Below are positions 10,180-17,426 of a DNA stretch of 54,563 nt, piece after piece (position 1 is the stretch's first letter; each line of letters opens with the position of its first letter). The stretch is from Rheinheimera sp. 1928-s. GTDB taxonomy: Bacteria > Pseudomonadota > Gammaproteobacteria > Enterobacterales > Alteromonadaceae. The stretch spans positions 1,016,418 to 1,070,980 of the forward strand of contig NZ_JARIXP010000001.1 in NCBI RefSeq assembly GCF_029269265.1, read 5' to 3'. The notes below the pieces were generated by a model. The model was given only the letters and a program-made list of their open reading frames with translations. It was not told the DNA's origin and made no database searches. A program made the translations under genes and the position numbers.

Positions 10180-10252
10180 CAGTTGGAATTGGTTTGCACT
10201 TTCTCCACCGCAGGCTGGTTATAACCTAGCCTCCAATGTCAACACGGACCGG

Positions 10253-10300
10253 CTAGTCGGATAAATGATGGTGATGATGCCAGTGAATGTTGATAATCAT
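10253..10300 (-). CDS. hisL: his operon leader peptide
   Basis: A 15-codon frame reads MIINIHWHHHHHLSD and stops with TAG. Six of fifteen codons are His, five of them consecutive. A ribosome site (GAGGAG) lies about eight bases before the ATG. It is followed by the GC-rich attenuator and hisG. By analogy with enteric hisL, ribosome stalling on the His codons when charged tRNA-His is scarce would allow antitermination. The peptide itself is not expected to have another function. Confidence 0.92.
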   Translation of the reverse strand: MIINIHWHHHHHLSD

Positions 10301-10321
10301 GAAAGTGACTCCTCGTTAATA

Positions 10322-10349
10322 TGTATACAAGCTAACGGCTTTTTGTCAT
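10322..10349 (-). promoter_or_regulatory. Probable his operon promoter
   Basis: On the minus strand ATGACA (5 of 6 to the -35 consensus) and TATACA are separated by 16 bases, about 22 bases upstream of the hisL start codon. The DNA upstream is very AT-rich, as in an UP element. Prediction by eye only. Confidence 0.6.
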
Positions 10350-10495
10350 TCAGGCAACAGAATTTTTTGCTTCAGCTGTATTTTATTTTAAGCTTGTAAT
10401 TATGTTATCTAATTGTTTTCATTCTTTTATTTTGTTTTTTATACAATTATTTACGATAAGAACTGAATAAGTTATAAAAAATAGACTCTAACAAA

Positions 10496-10524
10496 TTGAG
10501 TGAAAATTACTCAGGTTGTATAGA
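10496..10524 (+). promoter_or_regulatory. Probable promoter with overlapping dyad
   Basis: TTGAGT and TATAGA are spaced 17 bases apart, about 46 bases before the start codon of the small gene at 10571. A dyad TGAGT-N7-ACTCA overlaps the -35 element and spacer, where a repressor could bind. The regulator is unknown. Confidence 0.55.
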
Positions 10525-10570
10525 TAAAGTTATTTAACTCACTGCCGATAACAAAGCAGAGGAGGAGTTT

Positions 10571-10831
10571 ATGGACGTTTTATTTCCCTATTTATATCGA
10601 CCACCAGGTACACCGCCGGGTCAAGCCGGACCTATGATCGCGCCTGTGTTTAAAGATGCCAAAATCAGCGCTTATGAAAAAGAGGAAAAACGTTTTCTGA
10701 TTTTGTTAAAAGACCAGCAAAAAAAACGTCAGGACAGACGCCGCTCTGACGACTATCCGCCTGCACCTGAAACTACACCTGAAGAAGAGCAGCATGTAGA
10801 TGATGAAGGACACTTAGATATTTTTGTCTAG
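10571..10831 (+). CDS. Small charged protein of unknown function
   Basis: An 86-residue protein I do not recognise. It opens with MDVLFPYLYRPPGTPPGQAG and then has a highly charged helix-prone segment (residues about 33-58, many Lys, Glu, Arg). It ends in an acidic tail with EEEQHVDDEGHLDIFV. No signal peptide, membrane segment or metal site is apparent. A strong GAGGAG ribosome site sits about seven bases before the ATG and a credible promoter lies upstream, so it is likely expressed. It is transcribed towards yoaA and away from the his operon. Confidence 0.65.
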   Translation: MDVLFPYLYRPPGTPPGQAGPMIAPVFKDAKISAYEKEEKRFLILLKDQQKKRQDRRRSDDYPPAPETTPEEEQHVDDEGHLDIFV

Positions 10832-10920
10832 CCAAGGCATAATAGCGCAAATTCTTGCCGGGCCTTGTTTATGCTGTTGTCTGCTGTTTCATCCTCCATC
10901 TCTGTCTTGTCTTTTTGCTT

Positions 10921-12840
10921 ATGCTAAAACAAGTGCAGCAGGCTTTTGCCGAACAAGGAGCTTTATCCAAAGCTATTGACGGTTTTAAGGCCCGGGAACC
11001 GCAAAAGCTGATGGCGGCTTCTGTGACCAAATCCATTGAAAACGGCAATGCGTTATTGGTCGAAGCGGGCACTGGTACAGGTAAAACTTACGCCTATTTA
11101 GTACCTGCGTTGTTATCTGGCAAAAAAGTTATTTTATCTACTGGTACGAAAAACCTGCAGGAACAGTTGTTTTTCCGCGATTTACCTACAGTACTCAAAG
11201 CTTTGGCTTTGCCGGTGGATACGTCTTTACTCAAAGGCCGTTCCAACTATTTGTGTTTATTCCGCTTAGATCAGCATTATCAGCATGTGCCTACTGCAGA
11301 TGCGGCTGTGATCAATGATTTAAGCCTGATCAAAAAATGGTCTAACGAAACCCAGAGTGGTGATATCGGCGAGCTTACTTATATAGCCGAAGACTCCAAA
11401 GCTTTGCCTCTGGTGACCAGTACCACCGACAACTGCCTCGGCAAAGACTGCCCTTCTTATGAAGACTGTTATCTGCTGAAAGCCCGTAAAAAGGCGATGC
11501 AGGCCGATTTAGTGGTCGTGAACCATCATTTGTTTTTTGCTGATATGGCGCTGAAAGATACGGGTTTTGGTGAGCTGCTGCCGAATATGGATGTGGTGAT
11601 CTTTGATGAGGCCCACCAAATTCCGGATATTGCCAGTGAGTATTTTGGCGAGACCTTATCCAGCCGTACTTTGCTGGAGCTCTGTAAAGAGCTGGAGCTG
11701 ATTTGTAAAACTGAATTGCGTGACCATCCACAATTAAGCAAAACAGCAGACAAACTGGCGACTTTAGTGCGGGACTGGCGCTTGCTGTGGTCCGATGAAC
11801 CTGAACGGGGTAACTGGCGCGATAGCAGTAAAAGACCGGATGTCCAACTGGCGCTCACCCGGGTGTCAGAAGCTATGGGCATGTTGTATCAGGTGCTCAA
11901 AGGCAGTTTAGGTCGCAACGAAGTGGTGGATCACTGTTTTGAGCGCTTGGCTTTGGCTAAAACTCAGCTGGAGAAACTGCAGGATGTCAGCAAAACCGGC
12001 GTCAGTTTTTGGTATGAAACCACCAGACAGCATATCAGCCTGCACTTAACACCTTTAAGTATTGCCGATAAATTCCGCGAGCTGGTGTTTGCCGAAAAAC
12101 GCAGCTGGATTTTCACCTCAGCTACCTTGTCGGTGGATCAGGGTTTTGCCCACTATATCGAACAAATGGGTTTGCAGCAGGCGGACACTTTGTTGCTCGA
12201 CAGCCCTTTTGATTATGAACAACAGGCTATGTTGCTGGTACCTCGGTATTTACCTGAACCTAATGATGCCCGTATGGGCAAAGCGCTGCTAAAATTGGCG
12301 GTGCCTTTAATTGAAGCCAATCAGGGCCGCTGTTTTTTCCTCTTCACCAGCCATCGGATGCTGCAGTGGATGGCCAATGAGCTGCCCCAACATTTGTCTT
12401 TGCCTGTGCTGGTGCAGGGCACTACCAGTAAACGTTTATTGCTGGAACAGTTTGTTGAAACCAAACATGCGGTGTTACTCGGGACAGGCAGTTTCTGGGA
12501 AGGCGTGGATGTAAGGGGTGATACCTTAAGCTGCGTCATTATCGATAAATTACCTTTTGCCTCGCCTGACGATCCTTTATTGCAGGCGCGTAATGAAGAT
12601 TGCCAAATGAAAGGTCTGGACCCTTTTGCTTTAGTGCAATTGCCACAAGCTGTGATCACTTTAAAGCAGGGCGTTGGGCGTTTGATCCGTGACGTGTCAG
12701 ACCGGGGTGTCTTGGTGATTTGTGACAACAGATTAGTGACCCGGCCTTATGGCTCTGTATTTTTAAAAAGCTTACCGCCGATGCGCCGTAGCCGTGATTT
12801 GCAGGCTGCTGTGAAATTTTTAGAAGATTTACCCAAGTAA
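10921..12840 (+). CDS. yoaA: ATP-dependent DNA helicase YoaA (DinG/XPD-like)
   Basis: Superfamily 2 Fe-S helicase, expected to unwind DNA 5'-3' during repair; E. coli YoaA works with the polymerase clamp-loader subunit HolC. From the ATG at 10921 it has 639 residues, matching E. coli YoaA. Walker A is GTGTGKT at residues 50-56. Four Cys suited to the 4Fe-4S cluster occur in NYLCLF, DNCLGKDC and YEDCYLL. The DEAH box is VVIFDEAHQIPD, and motif VI is GVGRLIRD near the end. A longer frame from 10855 begins with a TTG and an implausible hydrophobic run, so it was rejected. No clear ribosome site precedes 10921. tsaB follows after 40 bases, as in E. coli. Confidence 0.92.
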   Translation: MLKQVQQAFAEQGALSKAIDGFKAREPQKLMAASVTKSIENGNALLVEAGTGTGKTYAYLVPALLSGKKVILSTGTKNLQEQLFFRDLPTVLKALALPVDTSLLKGRSNYLCLFRLDQHYQHVPTADAAVINDLSLIKKWSNETQSGDIGELTYIAEDSKALPLVTSTTDNCLGKDCPSYEDCYLLKARKKAMQADLVVVNHHLFFADMALKDTGFGELLPNMDVVIFDEAHQIPDIASEYFGETLSSRTLLELCKELELICKTELRDHPQLSKTADKLATLVRDWRLLWSDEPERGNWRDSSKRPDVQLALTRVSEAMGMLYQVLKGSLGRNEVVDHCFERLALAKTQLEKLQDVSKTGVSFWYETTRQHISLHLTPLSIADKFRELVFAEKRSWIFTSATLSVDQGFAHYIEQMGLQQADTLLLDSPFDYEQQAMLLVPRYLPEPNDARMGKALLKLAVPLIEANQGRCFFLFTSHRMLQWMANELPQHLSLPVLVQGTTSKRLLLEQFVETKHAVLLGTGSFWEGVDVRGDTLSCVIIDKLPFASPDDPLLQARNEDCQMKGLDPFALVQLPQAVITLKQGVGRLIRDVSDRGVLVICDNRLVTRPYGSVFLKSLPPMRRSRDLQAAVKFLEDLPK

Positions 12841-12880
12841 TATAAGTAAAACAATCCGAATTGTAGAAAGGAGTAGCCTG

Positions 12881-13600
12881 TTGAAATTACTGGCGTTAGA
12901 TACCTCAACCGAAGCGTGTTCAGTGGCTTTAACTGTCGATGGCAAGATTCTGACTTTAGATGAAGTCTGCCCGCAGCAACACAGCAAACGTATTTTGCCT
13001 ATGGTGCAGCAACTGTTGTCTGAAGCTGGTTTAACTTTGCAGCAACTGGATGGTCTGGTATTTGGTAAAGGCCCTGGTAGTTTTACCGGTGTGCGTATTG
13101 GAGTAGGGGTTTGTCAGGGCCTGGCTTTTGGCGCTGAACTGCCGGTTTATGGTGTATCAACTTTGGCCGCCATGGCACAAGCTGCACACAGATTACATCA
13201 GGCTCATCAGGTGGTTGCTGCCATTGATGCGCGAATGAATGAAGTCTACTTAGCCAGTTTTCAGTTAGATGATCAAGGCATGATGCAGGCATTAAGCACT
13301 GAAATAGCGGCTAAACCGACGGCTTTACCTGCACCTGTGTTAAAAGGCCATATTTGTGCTGTAGGTACTGGCTGGCAAACCTATCCGCAGCAGTTGGAAG
13401 ACTGGCATAAAACTGGCAACAGCGGAGCAGAGGATCTTGCTGTTGTTCATCATAGCCCTGTGATTCTGTACCCTTCAGCGCAGGATATGTTGAGTCTGGC
13501 GGCAAGTCCGTTCCGGCAGGGGCAATTTATTGCCGCGGAAACGGCAGAACCCACCTATGTCAGAGACGAAGTGACCTGGCAAAAACTGCCAGGCCGATAA
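12881..13600 (+). CDS. tsaB: tRNA t6A biosynthesis protein TsaB (YeaZ)
   Basis: TsaB scaffolds the TsaB-TsaD-TsaE complex that transfers the threonylcarbamoyl group onto A37 of ANN-decoding tRNAs. The 239-residue protein has the ASKHA-like opening MKLLALDTSTEACSVAL, QQHSKRILPMVQQLL, and the conserved FGKGPGSFTGVRIGVGVCQG and AAIDARMNEVY. The start codon is TTG, fixed by an AAGGAG seven bases upstream. It follows yoaA as in E. coli, probably in the same transcript. Confidence 0.95.
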   Translation: MKLLALDTSTEACSVALTVDGKILTLDEVCPQQHSKRILPMVQQLLSEAGLTLQQLDGLVFGKGPGSFTGVRIGVGVCQGLAFGAELPVYGVSTLAAMAQAAHRLHQAHQVVAAIDARMNEVYLASFQLDDQGMMQALSTEIAAKPTALPAPVLKGHICAVGTGWQTYPQQLEDWHKTGNSGAEDLAVVHHSPVILYPSAQDMLSLAASPFRQGQFIAAETAEPTYVRDEVTWQKLPGR

Positions 13601-13652
13601 ACCCGTCGTCAGAGTAGCAGCGACGTAGGGTATGAAGATTTAAAAAAGCGAC

Positions 13653-13680
13653 TTGGCGAAATTTTTTGCTAAGTTATACT
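13653..13680 (+). promoter_or_regulatory. Probable promoter of the small gene at 13712
   Basis: TTGGCG and TATACT with a 16-base spacer lie 32 bases before the ATG. The -10 matches consensus at five of six positions. Confidence 0.55.
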
Positions 13681-13711
13681 GGCACTAAAGCAAGGCGAAC
13701 GTTGAGCAGTT

Positions 13712-14017
13712 ATGACAATAGCCGTTAGTCGTGATGTACCCCAAAGCCCTAGTGTTGGGCTGGTATTTCAGGGCAATAAAACCAAAGCCGTTGAGGCTGA
13801 ACCACAAAGCAAAACCACACTGGTGCCATCGGGTTCCGGTGTGCGTGCTGACGCTGAAGCTTTGTCTATGCTGGATCAGCAGGAAGCACAAAAACGCACC
13901 ACTTACGACCAGCCAAAACAGCGCAATCAACAAGCTTTAGATGCCTACGAAATGTTAGCCAATCAGGACAAGCGCGAAAAAATTCAGCAAATGTTTAGCC
14001 TGGATTTGTACGCTTAA
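13712..14017 (+). CDS. Small protein of unknown function
   Basis: A 101-residue soluble protein with no family I recognise. The N-terminal half is low in structure-forming residues (Ser, Pro, Gly, Lys). The C-terminal half, from about residue 45, is helix-prone and Gln/Lys-rich (DQQEAQKRTTYDQPKQ, then ALDAYEMLANQDKREKIQQM) and ends in FSLDLYA. There is no signal peptide. The ribosome site is weak. A credible promoter precedes it, and it begins the block that separates tsaB from slp. Confidence 0.6.
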   Translation: MTIAVSRDVPQSPSVGLVFQGNKTKAVEAEPQSKTTLVPSGSGVRADAEALSMLDQQEAQKRTTYDQPKQRNQQALDAYEMLANQDKREKIQQMFSLDLYA

Positions 14018-14067
14018 AGCAAAATTCCGCTCCAAAACAATCACTTCAAAATTCATAACAACAAAAT

Positions 14068-14087
14068 CAATGAAAGTGTTTTCATTG
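14068..14087. promoter_or_regulatory. Dyad before the TSUP permease gene
   Basis: CAATGAAA and TTTCATTG form a perfect 8-bp inverted repeat around GTGT, about 40 bases upstream of the permease start. No T tract follows, so it is more likely an operator or mRNA leader hairpin than a terminator. Confidence 0.4.
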
Positions 14088-14129
14088 TGATTTATGCTGT
14101 CTTTCTAATAAGAAAAAAGGATGTCAGTG

Positions 14130-15122
14130 ATGTTTGACAGCAAGGTATTCAGGCTTTGGTTTGTAGCGGCTTTAGCGGTATGGCTAGTGCTTTTTAGTCA
14201 GTTTAATCAACTCAGTTTTTTAATAGAGCATTGGTATTATCCGGCCATTATGGTCGCTGGTGCTTTTGTTGCAGGTGTGACGCCAGAAGGCGGTGGTGCT
14301 GTTGCTTTTCCCGTGCTGAATATTTTCCTCAATATTGACCGCACTATGGCGCGGGATTTCAGTTTAATGATCCAAAGTATTGGCATGACCAGCGCCAGTA
14401 TTTTTATCTTAAGTCACAAAGCTAACCGGCTAAAAACCTACAGGCCTTTATTGGTCTTTATCCCTGTGGCTTTTGCTGGTTTTGTATTGGGGATGCAACT
14501 GCTACAACAACTGCCTGTATACATTATGCAGGCGCTGTTTTTAAGTCTGATCACCAGTTTTGCTGTGGTTTACAGCTTTGGTAAACACAGAGGCAGTAAA
14601 GCTTCTTTAGACTTAAATAAACCCATGGATTTTATGTTGTTGCTACTGATGTTGCTGGCTGGTGGCATGTGCGCCAGTTTATTTGGCACAGGTGCAGATA
14701 TTATTTTATATACCCTGCTGGTGACCCGTTTTCGGATGCAGGAAAAAGTAGCGACTCATATGAGCATTATGTTGATGGCTGCGATCAGTGTACTTGGTTA
14801 TGCCTACCGCCATTTTGTTGATCAGGGCTTAACTGGCTATCAGGTCCAAACCTGGCTTTGTGCTTATCCAGTCGTGTTGCTGATGGCACCTTTGGGCGCT
14901 TATGTGCTGCATCGTATTAATAAAGAAATTATGTTGTATGCCATAGCTGTGCTGAATATTGCTCAGTTATTGTATTTCCTCTGTTATAACCCTTCGGTGA
15001 ATAAGCTGATCTGGGCTTCTGTGTTCACTGTAGTGTTGTCCACAGGCTTTTATCTGCTGATCCGTAACCTGAGCCGTAAAGCTGTGCTTGCCGAGGCGCC
15101 GAAGCTTGCAGTGTCGCACTAA
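14130..15122 (+). CDS. TSUP (TauE/SafE) family membrane permease
   Basis: About 330 residues with eight to nine hydrophobic segments. The N-terminal part holds the conserved AGVTPEGGGAVAFPVLN and the second half a related LLAGGMCASLFGTGADIIL, the two inverted-repeat signatures of the TSUP family of organosulfur, sulfite and other anion exporters. The substrate here is unknown. I prefer the ATG at 14130: AAAAAGGA ends right at an earlier in-frame ATG (14121), leaving that one no spacing, but sits about eight bases before 14130. Flanked by an orphan gene and an SDR operon; no sulfur-metabolism gene is adjacent. Confidence 0.85.
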   Translation: MFDSKVFRLWFVAALAVWLVLFSQFNQLSFLIEHWYYPAIMVAGAFVAGVTPEGGGAVAFPVLNIFLNIDRTMARDFSLMIQSIGMTSASIFILSHKANRLKTYRPLLVFIPVAFAGFVLGMQLLQQLPVYIMQALFLSLITSFAVVYSFGKHRGSKASLDLNKPMDFMLLLLMLLAGGMCASLFGTGADIILYTLLVTRFRMQEKVATHMSIMLMAAISVLGYAYRHFVDQGLTGYQVQTWLCAYPVVLLMAPLGAYVLHRINKEIMLYAIAVLNIAQLLYFLCYNPSVNKLIWASVFTVVLSTGFYLLIRNLSRKAVLAEAPKLAVSH

Positions 15123-15181
15123 AGGATCCAAAACACTGCTCTGAACGTATACACAAATATCCAATTCAGGAGTTTGTATAT

Positions 15182-15925
15182 ATGCCTCGTTATTGTTTAA
15201 TTACAGGAGCCAGTTCGGGCTTAGGTCGCGAGCTGGCCATTCAATATGCTGACGCTGGCTGGCAAGTTATCGCTGTGGCCCGTTCAGTGAATGCACTGAA
15301 CGAGTTGCATCAGAAACACAAAAGCATTCACGCTCTTCCTTTAGACCTAACCGACACGCAATTGTTTTCTGCCGCTGTAGATCAGCTTTCCCAACAGATC
15401 CCTGCTTTGGATTTGGTCATCCTCAATGCAGGCAGCTGCGATTACGTCGATGCGACCAATCTTCCTCTGGATATTTTCGACCGAACTCTTGCATTGAATT
15501 TCCAGGCCCAGGTGGCGGCTGTGAAGTTGCTATTGCCGCTGCTGCAAAAATCGGAGCAAGGTACTTTGGCTGTTGTCAGTAGTCTGGCGCATTTATTTCC
15601 ATTTACCAAAGCAGAAGCTTATGGCGCCAGTAAAGCTGCTTTAAGTTATTTTGCTGACAGCTTAAGAGTGGATTTAACGGACTCTGCTGTGCGGGTCTGT
15701 CTGATTGAACCTGGTTTTGTTGATACGCCTTTAACCCAAAAAAATGATTTCAAAATGCCTTTTTTGCTTCAGGTATCAGATGCGGCAGGCCGTATTCGCA
15801 AGGGGCTTGATGCACAGCAGCTGCGCATTCGTTTTCCTAAACGTCTGGTATTTAGCCTGCATTTACTCAATCTGCTGCCTTATTCGTTGCGCTGTAAAGT
15901 TGCAGCAGGGATGCGCCAACCATGA
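15182..15925 (+). CDS. Short-chain dehydrogenase/reductase (SDR)
   Basis: Classical SDR of 247 residues, expected to be a cytoplasmic NAD(P)-dependent oxidoreductase. The cofactor loop is TGASSGLG at residues 8-15, NAG follows at 82-84, and the active site is Ser133/134 with Tyr147 and Lys151 in YGASKAAL. The Arg in AVARS suggests NADPH. Its start has AGGAG ten bases upstream. The stop overlaps the next start by four bases, so it forms an operon with the DUF2878 and chalcone-isomerase-like genes. The substrate cannot be assigned; the operon partners suggest a lipid. Confidence 0.88.
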   Translation: MPRYCLITGASSGLGRELAIQYADAGWQVIAVARSVNALNELHQKHKSIHALPLDLTDTQLFSAAVDQLSQQIPALDLVILNAGSCDYVDATNLPLDIFDRTLALNFQAQVAAVKLLLPLLQKSEQGTLAVVSSLAHLFPFTKAEAYGASKAALSYFADSLRVDLTDSAVRVCLIEPGFVDTPLTQKNDFKMPFLLQVSDAAGRIRKGLDAQQLRIRFPKRLVFSLHLLNLLPYSLRCKVAAGMRQP

Positions 15926-16401
15926 CAGCAATGAACTGGCCGGTTTTAATAGGCTTTAAATTAAGCTGGTTTGCGCTGGTGTTATTGCAGAACATGCTTG
16001 TTATTCCTGTGTTGTTATTTTTGCTCTGGTCCTTGTGGCGCATTAGCCCGTCCGAGCGTCTGGCCTGGTTGGTACTGGCTGCAGTGGGTATAGCTCTGGA
16101 TTCTCTGTTGCAATACAGCGGTGTGTTAAGTTTTACCGGTTCCGTCTGGTTACCGCTCTGGATGTTAGTGTTGTGGCTGGTGTTTAGTCTGGTGGTGGTG
16201 CAGGTGTTTTCGGTGTTTTTGCAAAATTACTGGTTAGCGGCACTTATTGCAGCTGTGTCTGGTCCAATGGCTTATCTGGGTGGAGCTGCATTAAGTGGTC
16301 AGATGCAAATAAGTAACACAACAGAGGCTTACATAGCGTTGGCTTTGTGTTGGGCTTGTTATGGTGTGTTGTCCGGATGGAGCAGAAGATTTTATGCGTA
16401 A
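15922..16401 (+). CDS. DUF2878 family membrane protein
   Basis: A 159-residue protein with about five transmembrane helices, fitting DUF2878 in length and in features such as the GIALDSLLQYSGV segment and SGPMAYLGGAAL. Function unknown. In other gammaproteobacteria this family occurs with an SDR, a chalcone-isomerase-like protein and cyclopropane-fatty-acid-type methyltransferases. That is from general knowledge; only the first two partners are present here. It overlaps both neighbours (four bases before, eight after), so translation is coupled. Confidence 0.75.
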   Translation: MTAMNWPVLIGFKLSWFALVLLQNMLVIPVLLFLLWSLWRISPSERLAWLVLAAVGIALDSLLQYSGVLSFTGSVWLPLWMLVLWLVFSLVVVQVFSVFLQNYWLAALIAAVSGPMAYLGGAALSGQMQISNTTEAYIALALCWACYGVLSGWSRRFYA

Positions 16402-16891
16402 AATACTGGTTATAGCGACTATTCTGTGCAGCTTAGCTGCACAAGCAATGCCTGATAATGTCAAACTTGTGGGGCAGGGGCAGTTTAGCTATCTGTTCTG
16501 GGATTTATATCAGGCAAAGTTATATACGGCAGATGGCAGCTGGAACGATTATCAGCAGAGTTCGCCTGTGGTACTGAAACTCACCTACCAGCGTACTATC
16601 AGTAAAGAAGATTTTATTGAAGCTACGGTCGATCAATGGAAACATTTGCAAGGCAAGCTTTCTGCTCATCACAAAGACTGGGCGACACAGTTAGATAAAC
16701 TCTGGACCGATGTTAAAAAAGGCGACGAATTAAGTTGTGTATTAGCGGCTGATGGTAAGGTGCAGTTTTACTTTAATGACGAACTGCTTGGAGATATCAG
16801 TGATCCTGCTTTTGGCCCGGCTTTTCTGGATATCTGGTTGTCCGAGAAAACATCAGCGCCCAAACTTAGAAAGCAGTTGCTGCAGCTTTAG
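16394..16891 (+). CDS. Chalcone isomerase-like exported protein
   Basis: A 165-residue protein of the bacterial chalcone-isomerase-like group, probably periplasmic. A signal peptide is clear (MRKILVIATILCSLAAQAM, cleavage near AQA). The mature part has GQGQFSYLFWDLYQAKLY, the QRTISKEDFIEA segment, DVKKGDELSC and LGDISDPAFGPAFLDIWLSE, all typical of the fold. Bacterial members are not expected to isomerise flavonoids; fatty-acid binding is more likely. The start is the ATG overlapping the DUF2878 stop (ATGCGTAA), and the longer upstream frame was rejected because it lacks the signal peptide at its N terminus. Confidence 0.82.
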   Translation: MRKILVIATILCSLAAQAMPDNVKLVGQGQFSYLFWDLYQAKLYTADGSWNDYQQSSPVVLKLTYQRTISKEDFIEATVDQWKHLQGKLSAHHKDWATQLDKLWTDVKKGDELSCVLAADGKVQFYFNDELLGDISDPAFGPAFLDIWLSEKTSAPKLRKQLLQL

Positions 16892-16978
16892 GAGTAATAG
16901 CGGATCAGCGCTTCTGCAGCTCAACGGCTGAATGGTCAGTATGTCTTGAGCAAAATTTGCCGGAACCCTGTTTTCTTA

Positions 16979-17010
16979 ATCAGCTAATTTAGCTGATGTT
17001 GTTTTTCATT
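16979..17010 (+). terminator. Terminator after the SDR/DUF2878/chalcone isomerase operon
   Basis: ATCAGCTA and TAGCTGAT form a perfect 8-bp stem around ATT, followed by GTTGTTTTT and more T-rich sequence. It lies 88 bases after the last stop codon. The rest of 16892-17426 has no gene that I can support. Confidence 0.7.
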
Positions 17011-17229
17011 TTATTTACTTAAAGTTTTTCCTTAAAACTGCTCGAGTACTGATTTTGTTTGTTTCTTCAGCAGTGGGCTGAAGGGCATAAATGTTTTTTT
17101 ATTTAAATTATCTTTGTGAAACAACCCGCTAGGTTTTTTTGTCTGCTTTTTTTAGTCCTCACTTATTAAATTGACTTGTTTATTTTGTATACAAATTTTC
17201 ATCTTGTTGATTTTTATCATAAATTTAAC

Positions 17230-17279
17230 ACCTGTGTTTTTTGCGGCAGATGCCCTTTAACCTGTGCTTTTGTGCGGCA
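17230..17279 (+). repeat. Two 19-20-base direct repeats in the TonB receptor leader
   Basis: ACCTGTGTTTTTTGCGGCA (17230-17248) and ACCTGTGCTTTTGTGCGGCA (17260-17279) are near-identical and start 30 bases apart, about three helical turns. Such phasing suits two bound regulator molecules, but no regulator is identified. Confidence 0.55.
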
Positions 17280-17362
17280 AAAGCTGTTGACCCCGACAAA
17301 ATATAACCTTTATCATCCGCCGCCGTTTTGGGATAACCCCAAAATCAGGTGTGTTGTAGCTT

Positions 17363-17384
17363 CAATCAACGCCAATGTTGATTG
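17363..17384. promoter_or_regulatory. Perfect 8-bp dyad upstream of TonB receptor
   Basis: CAATCAAC and GTTGATTG flank GCCAAT as a perfect inverted repeat, 43 bases before the start codon. It could be an operator or a leader-mRNA hairpin. Confidence 0.5.
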
Positions 17385-17397
17385 CCGTAAAAACAGA

Positions 17398-17413
17398 GTC
17401 ACTACTTAGTGAC
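17398..17413 (+). promoter_or_regulatory. Hairpin abutting the TonB receptor ribosome site
   Basis: GTCACTA and TAGTGAC form a perfect 7-bp stem with a two-base centre, ending one base before the CCAGGGAG ribosome site of the receptor gene. In mRNA it could influence initiation. The GTG inside it (17409) is in frame with the receptor but is a poor start. Confidence 0.5.
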
Positions 17414-17426
17414 CCAGGGAGACAAA

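Noticed and set aside
10855-10920. TTG start that would lengthen YoaA by 22 residues
   Set aside because: The extra residues are a hydrophobic Cys/Leu-rich run unlike any helicase N terminus; length from 10921 fits the family.
17409-17426. GTG start giving the TonB receptor six more residues
   Set aside because: It lies inside a hairpin and has no ribosome site, while the ATG at 17427 has AGGGAG at six bases.
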